Shown here piece after piece: positions 29,148 to 38,397 of a stretch of 43,115 nt of DNA. Each line of letters opens with the position of its first letter. The first letter of the stretch is position 1. The stretch is taken from assembly GCA_002937775.1 (NCBI GenBank), contig PTKO01000007.1, positions 1-43,115 on the forward strand, given 5' to 3'. Position numbers and translations under genes: made by a program. The notes under the pieces are model-generated. The model did no database searches, was not told where the DNA came from, and saw only the letters and a program-made list of their open reading frames with translations. The stretch is from Alphaproteobacteria bacterium MarineAlpha6_Bin4. Lineage in GTDB: Bacteria > Pseudomonadota > Alphaproteobacteria > GCA-002720895.

Positions 29148-31152
29148 TACTTTTTTTATAAATTCTTAATGCCAATTTAACAAGCTCTTTAGCATTTAAT
29201 CCAAAATTATTATATAAAATTTCTGCTGGGGCAGAAGCGCCAAAACTGCTCATTCCTAACATATGTTCTTCATTTAATATATACTTTGTCCATCCATATT
29301 TCAAAGCTGCTTCAATAGCTATTCTTTTTTTAATAGGCCCTAATATTTTATTTTTATAAGTATCGCTAGTTTTATCAAAGATTTCCCAACAAGGCATTGA
29401 AACAACAGTGACATTTAAAGATTTTTTTTCTAATATTTTTTTAGCTTCTATAGCAATTGAAACCTCCGATCCAGTTGAAATAATTGTAATATCTCTCTTA
29501 TTTTTTTTTGTTTCTGAAATTATATAAGCTCCTTTTTTTGACATATTTGCGGATAAATTTAACTTTCTAACTAAAGGAACATTTTGTCTTGTAAGTGATA
29601 AAACTGAAGGACTATTTTCTCTCAAAGCAATTTCCCAACATTCTAAAGTTTCAATTGCATCCGCAGGCCTTAAAACATTTAAATTTGGCAAAGATCTTAG
29701 ACTTGTTAGCTGCTCAATTGGCTGATGGGTAGGGCCATCCTCCCCAAGTCCAATAGAATCATGCGTCATAACATAGACAACTTTTTGTTTCATAATTGAA
29801 GCAAGTCTTATAGATGGTTTACAATAATCTGTAAATATTAAGAAAGATCCTCCATAAGGTATTAAACCCCCATGTAAAGAAATTCCAGTCATAGCTGCTG
29901 CCATAGCATGCTCTCTTATTCCATAATAAATGTATGTTCCTTTATTATTTGTACTACTAAATATTTTTTGATTATCACCTTTTGTTAGATTAGATTCTGT
30001 TAAGTCTGCAGATCCGCCTAATAAAAAAGGTATTTCTTTTAGCAAAGAATTAATTGCAATATTTGACGCCTTTCTAGTTGCAACACTATCATTAGAAAGA
30101 TGAATTTTTGTTTTAATTTTTTTTAATTCAGAAAAGCATTTATTATTAATTTTTTTTTCAAAATAATTTCCAAATAAACTTTTTTTCTTTTTATTTAAAC
30201 TTTTTAACTTTTTATCCCATTTTTTATTTTCTAGAATTCCTTTAAGCCTTGTTTTTCTCCATATTTTTAATATTTCATTTGGAATTATAAAAGGAGGATG
30301 TTCCCAATTAATCTTATTCTTAGTTTTTTTTACCTCATCAAGTCCTAAAGCAGCTCCATGACTAGAATTTTTACCCTGTTTGTTAGGTGATCCATAACCT
30401 ATAATAGTTTTGCATGCAATTAAAGATGGTTTATTTGTTTTTTTTGCTTTGTTTATAGCATCATAAATTTGCTTAAAATTATGACCGTTTATTTTTTGCA
30501 CATCCCAATTACAAGCTTTAAATCTTAGCAAATGATTTTCAGAGGTAGACAAGTTAGTTGGGCCGTCAATAGAAACATTATTATCATCAAATAAAACAAT
30601 TAATTTGTTTAACTTAAGATGACCAGCTAATGATATAGCTTCTTGACTTATACCCTCCATTAAACAACCGTCTCCAGCAACAACAAATGTATTATGATTT
30701 ATTATATTTTTTCCAAAAATAGATGACAGATGCTTTTCTGCTATTGCCATACCAACAGAATTGCCCAAACCCTGACCAAGTGGCCCAGTTGTAGTTTCTA
30801 TACCTGATTTAACATCATACTCAGGATGCCCAGCTGTCTTACTATTTAATTGTCTAAATTTTTTAATTTGATTAATTGTCATATTTTTATATCCAGTTAA
30901 ATGTAAAACTGAATAAAGAAGCATTGAGCCATGACCAGCTGATAAAATAAATCTATCTCTATTTATCCACTCAGGATTTTTTGGATTAAAATTTAGAAAA
31001 TATTTATAAAGAATCGTTATAACGTCCGACATACCTAAAGGCATACCAGGATGCCCTGAATTTGCTTTTTCAACTGCATCCATAGACAATGCTCTTATAG
31101 CATTGGACATTAATTTTAATTCTTTTATGTTTAAATAATTTTTGGTTAACAC
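29140..31152 (-). CDS. tkt: Transketolase
   Basis: ANSGHPGMPLGMSDV; VAGDGCLMEGISQEA; EDGPTHQPIEQL. Confidence 0.97.
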   Translation of the reverse strand: MLTKNYLNIKELKLMSNAIRALSMDAVEKANSGHPGMPLGMSDVITILYKYFLNFNPKNPEWINRDRFILSAGHGSMLLYSVLHLTGYKNMTINQIKKFRQLNSKTAGHPEYDVKSGIETTTGPLGQGLGNSVGMAIAEKHLSSIFGKNIINHNTFVVAGDGCLMEGISQEAISLAGHLKLNKLIVLFDDNNVSIDGPTNLSTSENHLLRFKACNWDVQKINGHNFKQIYDAINKAKKTNKPSLIACKTIIGYGSPNKQGKNSSHGAALGLDEVKKTKNKINWEHPPFIIPNEILKIWRKTRLKGILENKKWDKKLKSLNKKKKSLFGNYFEKKINNKCFSELKKIKTKIHLSNDSVATRKASNIAINSLLKEIPFLLGGSADLTESNLTKGDNQKIFSSTNNKGTYIYYGIREHAMAAAMTGISLHGGLIPYGGSFLIFTDYCKPSIRLASIMKQKVVYVMTHDSIGLGEDGPTHQPIEQLTSLRSLPNLNVLRPADAIETLECWEIALRENSPSVLSLTRQNVPLVRKLNLSANMSKKGAYIISETKKNKRDITIISTGSEVSIAIEAKKILEKKSLNVTVVSMPCWEIFDKTSDTYKNKILGPIKKRIAIEAALKYGWTKYILNEEHMLGMSSFGASAPAEILYNNFGLNAKELVKLALRIYKKSNG

Positions 31153-31248
31153 ATTAAGATATATAAATTTTAATTCTAATTTTTGCTGTCAATTATAGAA
31201 TAAAAAAATATACTTTAGTATAAGTAGATATAATAAAAAAAAAACATA

Positions 31249-31596
31249 ATGCCAGTTCTAAGAATTAATATCAATGGTCGTTACTATGATATCACTTGCG
31301 AAAAAAACAAAGAAAAATATGTTTTAGAATTATCTAAGTATTTCGATGAAGAAGTTAGAAATTTGTCTGTTAAATTAAAAAATGTGGACCATTCTCGATT
31401 GATTGTTTTGACTGGAATTTTATTAAGTGAAAAACTAAACAATATTATGAAAAATAAAAGTAAAATTGATAATCCTTATGGAGCAAATTACAAGAATGAG
31501 TTAGAGAATTTAAAAAAAAAACACTCTGAAAATACATCTTTAGTAAAAAATAAAATTGATAAATTAATTTCTCGTATACAATCTTTAACTAAATGA
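31249..31596 (+). CDS. zapA: Cell division protein ZapA
   Basis: VLRININGRYYDITCEKNKEKYVLELSKYFDEEVRNLS; position divergent from tkt. Confidence 0.82.
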   Translation: MPVLRININGRYYDITCEKNKEKYVLELSKYFDEEVRNLSVKLKNVDHSRLIVLTGILLSEKLNNIMKNKSKIDNPYGANYKNELENLKKKHSENTSLVKNKIDKLISRIQSLTK

Positions 31597-32399
31597 AAAT
31601 TCTTTTTTTTGGCGATATATTTGGCAGATCAGGAAGAGATGCTTTAATAAAACAACTACCTAATTTAAAAAATAAGTATAAACCAGATTTTATATTAGCT
31701 AACGGAGAAAATGCTTCGCATGGAAAAGGCATATCACATTCAATTTGTAAGGAATTATTTTCAGCTGGTGTAGATGTTATTACCGGCGGCAATCATATTT
31801 TTGATAATAGCGATGTATTTAATTTTATAGACGAAGAAAAAAGACTTTTAAGACCTAATAATTATCCCATAGATACACCTGGAAGAGGTTATGAAATTTT
31901 TGAAAAAAATTTAAAAAAAATATTAGTTATAAATGTAATGGGAAGAGTTTTCATGCAACCTTTAGACGATCCATTTGAATCTGTAAGAAAAATATTAAAT
32001 GAAAAAAAAATTGGCAAAGATGTTTCGGCAATAATTATCGATATTCATTGTGAAGCAACTAGTGAAAAAATGGCTATAGGACATGAATTTGATGGTAAAG
32101 CTAGTTTAATAGTAGGGACACATACCCATGTACCAACAGCGGATGGAAGAATTCTTACAAAAGGAACTGCATTTATTTCTGATCTAGGAATGTGTGGCGA
32201 TTATGATTCAATTATTGGTATGGATAAAGTCAAATCTCTTGAAAGATTTAAAAAAAAAATTCCAATAAAAGGAGGAATGAATCCTGCTACAGGTGAAGCC
32301 ACTTTGTCTCTTGTTTATGTTGAAATTGACGATGAAACAGGATTAGCAAGTTCAATTAAACAAGTAATTATTGGTGGATCATTAAAAGAAATTTCTTAA
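31593..32399 (+). CDS. YmdB-family metallophosphoesterase (TIGR00282-like)
   Basis: MKILFFGDIFGRSGRDAL; NGENASHGKGIS; VDVITGGNHIFD; VGTHTHVPTADGRIL. Confidence 0.92.
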   Translation: MKILFFGDIFGRSGRDALIKQLPNLKNKYKPDFILANGENASHGKGISHSICKELFSAGVDVITGGNHIFDNSDVFNFIDEEKRLLRPNNYPIDTPGRGYEIFEKNLKKILVINVMGRVFMQPLDDPFESVRKILNEKKIGKDVSAIIIDIHCEATSEKMAIGHEFDGKASLIVGTHTHVPTADGRILTKGTAFISDLGMCGDYDSIIGMDKVKSLERFKKKIPIKGGMNPATGEATLSLVYVEIDDETGLASSIKQVIIGGSLKEIS

Positions 32400-32412
32400 A
32401 GGTTTATTAAAA

Positions 32413-33165
32413 ATGGCTGGTCATTCAAAATTTAAAAACATAATGTTTAGAAAAGGGGCTCAAGATAAAAAAAGAGCTAAAATTTTTGCAAAATTAGGAA
32501 GAGAAATTCAAATTGCGTCTAAACACGGAGGTGTAGATCCAGATTCAAATCATAGATTGAGAACAGCGATAGATGCTGCTAAGGCTGCAAACGTTCCAAA
32601 AGATAATATTGAACGGGCAATAAAAAAAGGTTCTAGTAATGAAAATGATAATTTAGAAGAAATAAAATACGAAGGATTTGGCCCAGGAGGCACAGCTTTA
32701 ATTGTTGAAACAATGACTGACAATAAAAATAGAACAATTTCAGAAATAAGACAAATTTTCTCAAAAAACGGTGGATCTATAACTGAAAATGGTAGTGTTT
32801 CCCATAGTTTTTCAAGAAAAGGGGAGTTGGTTTATAAGGCAAAAAGTGGTTTAGAAGATAAAATATTTGATTACGCGGTTGAGTCAGGAGCAGACGACGT
32901 AATAAATGAGGAACAAAATTATATTGTATATTGCGACCCAGACAAAATAATAAATATTAAAGAAAAAATTTCTAAACTATCAATCTTACCAATTTCAGTT
33001 TCATTGACATGGATATCTTCTTCAAAGGTTAAAATAAATAAAGAAGACGGAAAAAAACTTTTCAATCTTATAAATCAATTAGAAGACAATGAAGATGTTC
33101 AAAATATATCTTCGAATTATGATATTTCAAAAGAAGTTTTTGATACAATAGAGTTTGATAGGTAG
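32413..33165 (+). CDS. yebC: YebC/PmpR-family transcriptional/translational regulator
   Basis: MAGHSKFKNIMFRKGAQDKKRAKIFAKLGREIQIA. Confidence 0.95.
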   Translation: MAGHSKFKNIMFRKGAQDKKRAKIFAKLGREIQIASKHGGVDPDSNHRLRTAIDAAKAANVPKDNIERAIKKGSSNENDNLEEIKYEGFGPGGTALIVETMTDNKNRTISEIRQIFSKNGGSITENGSVSHSFSRKGELVYKAKSGLEDKIFDYAVESGADDVINEEQNYIVYCDPDKIINIKEKISKLSILPISVSLTWISSSKVKINKEDGKKLFNLINQLEDNEDVQNISSNYDISKEVFDTIEFDR

Positions 33166-33173
33166 GTATTTTT

Positions 33174-33482
33174 ATGGCTGATAAAACTTGGAAAGCTAGA
33201 GAAAGACAAGTTGCTAAGTATTTTAACACAAACAGAACACCTTTAAGTGGAGGGAGTTCGAGACACACAAGGTCCGATTCTTTACATAAAGATTTATTTG
33301 TTGAATGCAAACTTAGAAAAAAACATTCAGTCATTTCTTTATGGGACGAAACAAATGAAATGGCAAAAAAAGAGTCTAAAATTCCGGTAGTTGCTTTATG
33401 TGAATCAGGAAGACCTGGTTTTTGGATCATGGTACATTCTGATGATTTAGAAGAAGTATCTGATATAGTAAAAAAAAAATAA
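33174..33482 (+). CDS. Small putative PD-(D/E)XK nuclease, Holliday-junction-resolvase-like (phage-like family)
   Basis: RERQVAKYF helix, SGGSS, then KDLFVECKLRKK (D...ExK) followed by VVALCESGRPGFWIMVHSDDL. Confidence 0.55.
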   Translation: MADKTWKARERQVAKYFNTNRTPLSGGSSRHTRSDSLHKDLFVECKLRKKHSVISLWDETNEMAKKESKIPVVALCESGRPGFWIMVHSDDLEEVSDIVKKK

Positions 33483-33551
33483 TTTTATAATTTTGTAAAG
33501 AAATAATACTTTGTTTTTTTCGTTATAATTTTAGAATAGAAAAATAGAATT

Positions 33552-34244
33552 ATGGAAAATCAAGCTGTAGATGCTATAAATCTTGTGCAAAATAATGCTT
33601 ACGATCTATCTATTTTTTCATTATTTTTAAGAGCGGATCCTGTAGTCAAATTGGTAATGATTGGTTTACTTTTATCATCTATATGGAGTTGGGCAATTAT
33701 TATAAATAAAATAAAAATTATTAGAAAAATGAATGAAGTAACAAAAAAATTTGAAGATCTTTTTTGGTCCTCATCCTCGTTAGAGGATTTATATACTAAA
33801 ACTGAAAGTAAAAATGATAATCCAATGATTTCAATTTTTAATAAATCAATGATTGAATGGTTAAAGCTTAGAAATTCTAAAGTTAAAGAAAAAGTAGAAA
33901 ATCGATTAAATAATGTATTAATTTCATCAATAAATAATGAAATTGCAAAATTAGAAAAAAATATGATTTTTTTAGCTTCTCTAGGTTCTGCTGCACCGTT
34001 CGTTGGTTTGTTTGGCACTGTTTGGGGAATTATGAATAGTTTTCAGGCTATTGGTATAACAAAAAATACAAGCTTAGCTGTAGTAGCGCCTGGAATAGCA
34101 GAAGCCTTATTTGCCACTGCTTTAGGGCTTATAGCCGCGATACCTGCTGTTTTAGCTTATAATAAAATATCAAGCGTTTTTGATAATTATTCAATTAGAT
34201 TGGAAACTTTTGCTCAGGAATTTGTCAACCGTTTAACAAAGTAG
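33552..34244 (+). CDS. tolQ: TolQ (MotA/ExbB family)
   Basis: FLASLGSAAPFVGLFGTVWGIMNSFQAIG...APGIAEALFATALGLIAAIPAV. Confidence 0.95.
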   Translation: MENQAVDAINLVQNNAYDLSIFSLFLRADPVVKLVMIGLLLSSIWSWAIIINKIKIIRKMNEVTKKFEDLFWSSSSLEDLYTKTESKNDNPMISIFNKSMIEWLKLRNSKVKEKVENRLNNVLISSINNEIAKLEKNMIFLASLGSAAPFVGLFGTVWGIMNSFQAIGITKNTSLAVVAPGIAEALFATALGLIAAIPAVLAYNKISSVFDNYSIRLETFAQEFVNRLTK

Positions 34245-34250
34245 GAAAAA

Positions 34251-34703
34251 ATGTCCAATAAATCTATTCAAAGAACTAGTAGTTTAAAATTTTCTAGAAT
34301 TTTAAAAAGAAATAAAACAATAAGCCAGATAAATGTAACCCCGATGGTAGATGTCATGCTAGTTTTACTTGTTATTTTTATGATAACCGCGCCATTATTG
34401 ACTGTTGGTGTTCCTATTAATCTACCAAAAACAAAAGCTAAATCATTACCAGAGGACCAAGCCCCTTTATCGGTAACAATAAATAAAGAAGAAAAAATTT
34501 TTGTTCAAGATACAGAGATAACTATTGAAAAACTTGTACCAAAATTAGTTTCTATATCAAAAAATAAAAGTGATAGAAAAATTTTTATAAGAGCTGATGA
34601 AGTATTATCTTATGGCAAAGTAGTTGAGGTTATGGCAGTAATTACTTCCGCTGGATTTAACAAAATTGCTTTAATTACTGACTTTGAAGTAAAAAAAAAA
34701 TAA
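34251..34703 (+). CDS. tolR: TolR (ExbD family)
   Basis: ISQINVTPMVDVMLVLLVIFMITAPLLTVGVPINLPKT. Confidence 0.95.
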   Translation: MSNKSIQRTSSLKFSRILKRNKTISQINVTPMVDVMLVLLVIFMITAPLLTVGVPINLPKTKAKSLPEDQAPLSVTINKEEKIFVQDTEITIEKLVPKLVSISKNKSDRKIFIRADEVLSYGKVVEVMAVITSAGFNKIALITDFEVKKK

Positions 34704-35528
34704 ATGACATTTAACAATCTATTTTTTATTCCAATGAAAAAAGAAGTTTTGGAAAAGAAAAATTATCTTTTACAGTCCTTAGGACTTCATTTTTTGATAA
34801 TTATACTAATATATTATGGGTTACCTAATTTATTTAAATACCGTTCAGAATTTTTACCACCATTACCAGTTGAGATTATAAATATATCAGAGAAAACAAC
34901 TGCTCCAAAAATTAATTTTAAAAAAAGCCCAGATGCTAAAAAGAATAAAACTAACTATGTCGATCAAGAAAATATAAAATATGACAAACAATCCGAGACC
35001 GTTAATGAGAAAACAGAATTAATTGATTCAAACAAAGAAGTTAAAGTAAAAAAAAAGATTGTTAAGTTGAAGGAATTAAAAAAAAAACCTAATCAATTAC
35101 AAAGTGTTTTAAAATCTATAGAACAAATAAAAAGAGATTTTAGTGAAAAAAAGAAAGAAGATAAAAATAAAGAAAGTAAAGAAAAAGTTACGCCGACAAA
35201 ATTAGGAATAAATTTATCAATAAGTGAGGTTGACGCAATCAGAAGACATTTTGAAAAATGTTGGAACATTCCTTCAGGTGCTAGAGAGGCAGGAAATCTA
35301 GCAACTGAGATTAAAGTGAGATTTAATAAAGAAGGAAATGTTTTAGATGCAAGAATAGTTGATATAGGTCGTATGAAAAGAGATAGATATTTTAGAACTG
35401 CTGCCGAAAGTGCTTTGAGAGCAGTTTTAAATCCAAGTTGTCAGAACGCCCCATTGCCTGCAAATAAATTTGATAAATGGAAAAATTTAACTTTAAATTT
35501 TGACCCAAAAAGTATAATTGGTTACTAA
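34704..35528 (+). CDS. tolA: TolA-like protein
   Basis: N-terminal TM, Lys-rich domain, C-terminal TonB/TolA-like domain; between tolR and tolB. Confidence 0.85.
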   Translation: MTFNNLFFIPMKKEVLEKKNYLLQSLGLHFLIIILIYYGLPNLFKYRSEFLPPLPVEIINISEKTTAPKINFKKSPDAKKNKTNYVDQENIKYDKQSETVNEKTELIDSNKEVKVKKKIVKLKELKKKPNQLQSVLKSIEQIKRDFSEKKKEDKNKESKEKVTPTKLGINLSISEVDAIRRHFEKCWNIPSGAREAGNLATEIKVRFNKEGNVLDARIVDIGRMKRDRYFRTAAESALRAVLNPSCQNAPLPANKFDKWKNLTLNFDPKSIIGY

Positions 35529-36862
35529 TGTTTTTAAAATTTAATTACATAAATAAAGTAATTTGCTCTTTTATAATTTTGTTTTTATTTACAATAAGAG
35601 CAAACGCTGAACTTAAAATTGATATTACTTCAGGATATACAGAGCCTACTCCAATAGGAATAAGTGAATTTACAGGAACTAATGATGAGGAAAATGGTCT
35701 AGCAAAACAAATTACAAAGCTAGTTATTGCAGATCTTAACAACAGTGGATTATTTAAAGTTGTTGATCCAAAAGCATATATTCAAAAAATTTCCAACCCA
35801 AATATTATGCCTAAATTTTCTGATTGGAAAGTTATAAACACACAAGCGCTAATCGTTGGATCTGCTCAATTAAATGCCAGTGGAAATGTCAGGATTGAAT
35901 TTAGATTATGGGATGTGTTTGCTGAGCAGCAAATGGCAGGTTGGGCATTTAGCACAGCAAGAAGTAACTGGAGGCAAATTTCCCATAGAATAGCAGATAA
36001 AGTTTATGAAAGATTAACTGGTGAAATAGGTTACTTTGATACAAGAATAGCTTATATCGCAGAAAGTGGCCCTTTAAAAAAAAGAATAAAAAGATTAGCT
36101 ATAATGGACCAAGATGGAGCAAATCATCGTTTTTTAACCGATGGAAACAATTTAGTTCTTACCCCTAGATTTTCTCCTTCGCAACAAGAATTAACCTATC
36201 TTTCTTATATTGGAAGAATCCCTAGAGTATATTTGTTAGATATTGAAACAGGAAAACAAGAAGTTGTTGGAGATTTCCCTGGTATGACTTTTGCTCCTCG
36301 ATTTTCACCATTTGGTGATCAGGTAATAATGTCGCTAGCAACAGAAGGGAATTCAGATATTTATTCATATAATCTTAAAACTAATATAAGAAAGCAGCTA
36401 ACTACTTATAGAGGAATAGATACATCTCCATCATATTCACCAAATGCAAAGAAAATAGTTTTTAATTCTGATCGTGGAGGATCTCCTCAAATTTATACTA
36501 TGAATAGCAATGGAAAAAAAATAAAAAGAATTAGTTTTGGAAAAGGACAATATTCAACACCTGTATGGTCTCCAAGAGGAGACTATATTGCTTTTACAAA
36601 ATTTTTTAACAATACTTTTTATATAGGAGTTATGACACCAGAAGGTAAAGGGGAAAGAGTAATTGCTAAAGGATTTCTTGTTGAAGGCCCAACATGGACA
36701 CCAAATGGAAGAATGATAGCATATACAAAAAAAGACTATCCTAAGAACAAAAAAGAAGGAAAAACAAGAATATTTTTGATTGATCTTACAGGTTTCCATG
36801 AAAAAGAGTTAATCACACCTTTAGAAGCATCAGACCCTTCATGGTCAGCATTATTGAACTAA
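35528..36862 (+). CDS. tolB: TolB beta-propeller
   Basis: Signal peptide; repeats such as PRFSPFGDQVIMSLATEGNSDIYSYNLKT, SPSYSPNAKKIVFNSDRGGSPQIYTMN. Confidence 0.95.
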   Translation: MFLKFNYINKVICSFIILFLFTIRANAELKIDITSGYTEPTPIGISEFTGTNDEENGLAKQITKLVIADLNNSGLFKVVDPKAYIQKISNPNIMPKFSDWKVINTQALIVGSAQLNASGNVRIEFRLWDVFAEQQMAGWAFSTARSNWRQISHRIADKVYERLTGEIGYFDTRIAYIAESGPLKKRIKRLAIMDQDGANHRFLTDGNNLVLTPRFSPSQQELTYLSYIGRIPRVYLLDIETGKQEVVGDFPGMTFAPRFSPFGDQVIMSLATEGNSDIYSYNLKTNIRKQLTTYRGIDTSPSYSPNAKKIVFNSDRGGSPQIYTMNSNGKKIKRISFGKGQYSTPVWSPRGDYIAFTKFFNNTFYIGVMTPEGKGERVIAKGFLVEGPTWTPNGRMIAYTKKDYPKNKKEGKTRIFLIDLTGFHEKELITPLEASDPSWSALLN

Positions 36863-36881
36863 AAAAAAAATTAAAAAATAC

Positions 36882-36909
36882 TTGTATCTAATACAGTCGT
36901 TATTATAAT
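36882..36909 (+). promoter_or_regulatory. Candidate sigma-70-type promoter for pal (TTGTAT-N16-TATAAT)
   Basis: TTGTAT 36882-36887, TATAAT 36904-36909, spacer 16; upstream of pal ATG at 36943. Confidence 0.5.
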
Positions 36910-36942
36910 TTACTTTGAATTATAATTAATACAGTATAAAAA

Positions 36943-37419
36943 ATGAATATTTTAAGAACTTTCTCAACACTAATTTTCACAGCTTTTTTGTTTAGTTGTG
37001 CTCAACAACAAGGCGCTGTTGAGGATGTTTCAACCGGTTTATATGAAAAAGGTGGAATGACTTATCTTGATAAGGGTATGAAAGTTCCAGCAAAAATATA
37101 TTTTGATTATAATTCATATCTTTTAACATCAATGGCAGAGGGAACTCTTGATATACAAGTTACTTGGATGGATGAAAATCCTAGTAAATATATATTAATT
37201 GAAGGCCATTGTGACGAAAGAGGAACAAGGGAATACAATTTGGCGTTAGGAGAAAGAAGAGCTAACGCTGTAAAAGAATACTTATCCTCAATGGGAATTG
37301 CTCCAGATAGATTAAATATCGTTTCTTATGGAAAAGAAAGACCAGACGTTGAAGGCTCTTTCGACGATGCATGGCAAAAAAATAGACGTTCAGTTACAAC
37401 ATTAGATGTTGATAGATAA
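36943..37419 (+). CDS. pal: Peptidoglycan-associated lipoprotein Pal
   Basis: Lipobox LFSCA; IEGHCDERGTREYNLALGERRANAVKEYL. Confidence 0.95.
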   Translation: MNILRTFSTLIFTAFLFSCAQQQGAVEDVSTGLYEKGGMTYLDKGMKVPAKIYFDYNSYLLTSMAEGTLDIQVTWMDENPSKYILIEGHCDERGTREYNLALGERRANAVKEYLSSMGIAPDRLNIVSYGKERPDVEGSFDDAWQKNRRSVTTLDVDR

Positions 37420-37496
37420 GAATTTATTCTTCTCTTCTCTTGAATTTATAGTAATCTAGATAATATAAAGACTAAGTTCAATTCAATTTAGTTAAA

Positions 37497-38390
37497 ATGT
37501 TTAAACATAGAACAACCACTCTAACTTTTATTTTTATTTTTTTTATTTCATCAAACCTTTATGCTGTAGATGAGTTCGATCTAAATTTATTAAGCGATAG
37601 GATTAACCGTCTAGAAAAAGAAATAACTGATATTCAAAAATCTTTATTCTCATCAGATGATAATTCTTCAATTAAAGAAAATAATTCAAATATTCCTACA
37701 AAATATCAAAGAAGGATAAATAAGATTGAGAATGACTTTGCCAAAGTTAATGGAAAATTTGAAGAAATTTTTTTCAGATTAGATCAACTACAAGAAAAAT
37801 TGGATAGATTTACATCTGATGTTGATTTTAGATTATCAAATAAAAATAACACTTCGCAATATATAGATAAAAAATCTGCTCAAGACACATATGCATACCC
37901 AGACAATACATCTGAAGTTGATGCCTCAGGAGGAGATGTTGAAATATTAGGAACAATAAAAAATCAAAAACCAGAGGAAGAAGCATTTGAAATAGCAAAA
38001 AATTTTCAGGATCCAGAAAACTTGTTTAAGTATGGAAAAGATTCTTTGCAAAATCTAGATTATACAAATGCAGAAATGGCATTCAGAGGTTTTGTAAAAA
38101 AATATCCTAATAATGATAAAATTCCAAATGCATATTATTGGCTAGGAGAGTCTTTATTTGTAAGAGAGAATTATCCTGAAGCTGTTTTAGCTTATGGCGA
38201 AGTAATTAAAAACCATAAAAGGCATAAAAGAGCATCTGCAAGTTTGTTAAAAATAGCATTATCATTTTCAAGTTTAGGAAAAAATAAGGAATCTTGCGAT
38301 GCATTAAAAAAAATACTAAAACAATATCCTGATTCTGAAAGAGATGTTTTAAAAAAAACAAATTTTGTAATACAGAAAAATAATTGTTAA
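37497..38390 (+). CDS. cpoB: CpoB/YbgF, Tol-Pal system coiled-coil/TPR protein
   Basis: Signal peptide, coiled coil, C-terminal TPRs (LFKYGKDSLQNLDYTNAEMAFRGFVKKYPNN); after pal. Confidence 0.88.
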   Translation: MFKHRTTTLTFIFIFFISSNLYAVDEFDLNLLSDRINRLEKEITDIQKSLFSSDDNSSIKENNSNIPTKYQRRINKIENDFAKVNGKFEEIFFRLDQLQEKLDRFTSDVDFRLSNKNNTSQYIDKKSAQDTYAYPDNTSEVDASGGDVEILGTIKNQKPEEEAFEIAKNFQDPENLFKYGKDSLQNLDYTNAEMAFRGFVKKYPNNDKIPNAYYWLGESLFVRENYPEAVLAYGEVIKNHKRHKRASASLLKIALSFSSLGKNKESCDALKKILKQYPDSERDVLKKTNFVIQKNNC

Positions 38391-38397
38391 TTAATAA

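Noticed and set aside
33068-33430. 120-aa minus-strand ORF over the putative nuclease gene
   Set aside because: The plus-strand product has a coherent motif layout and follows yebC closely; the antisense product has none.
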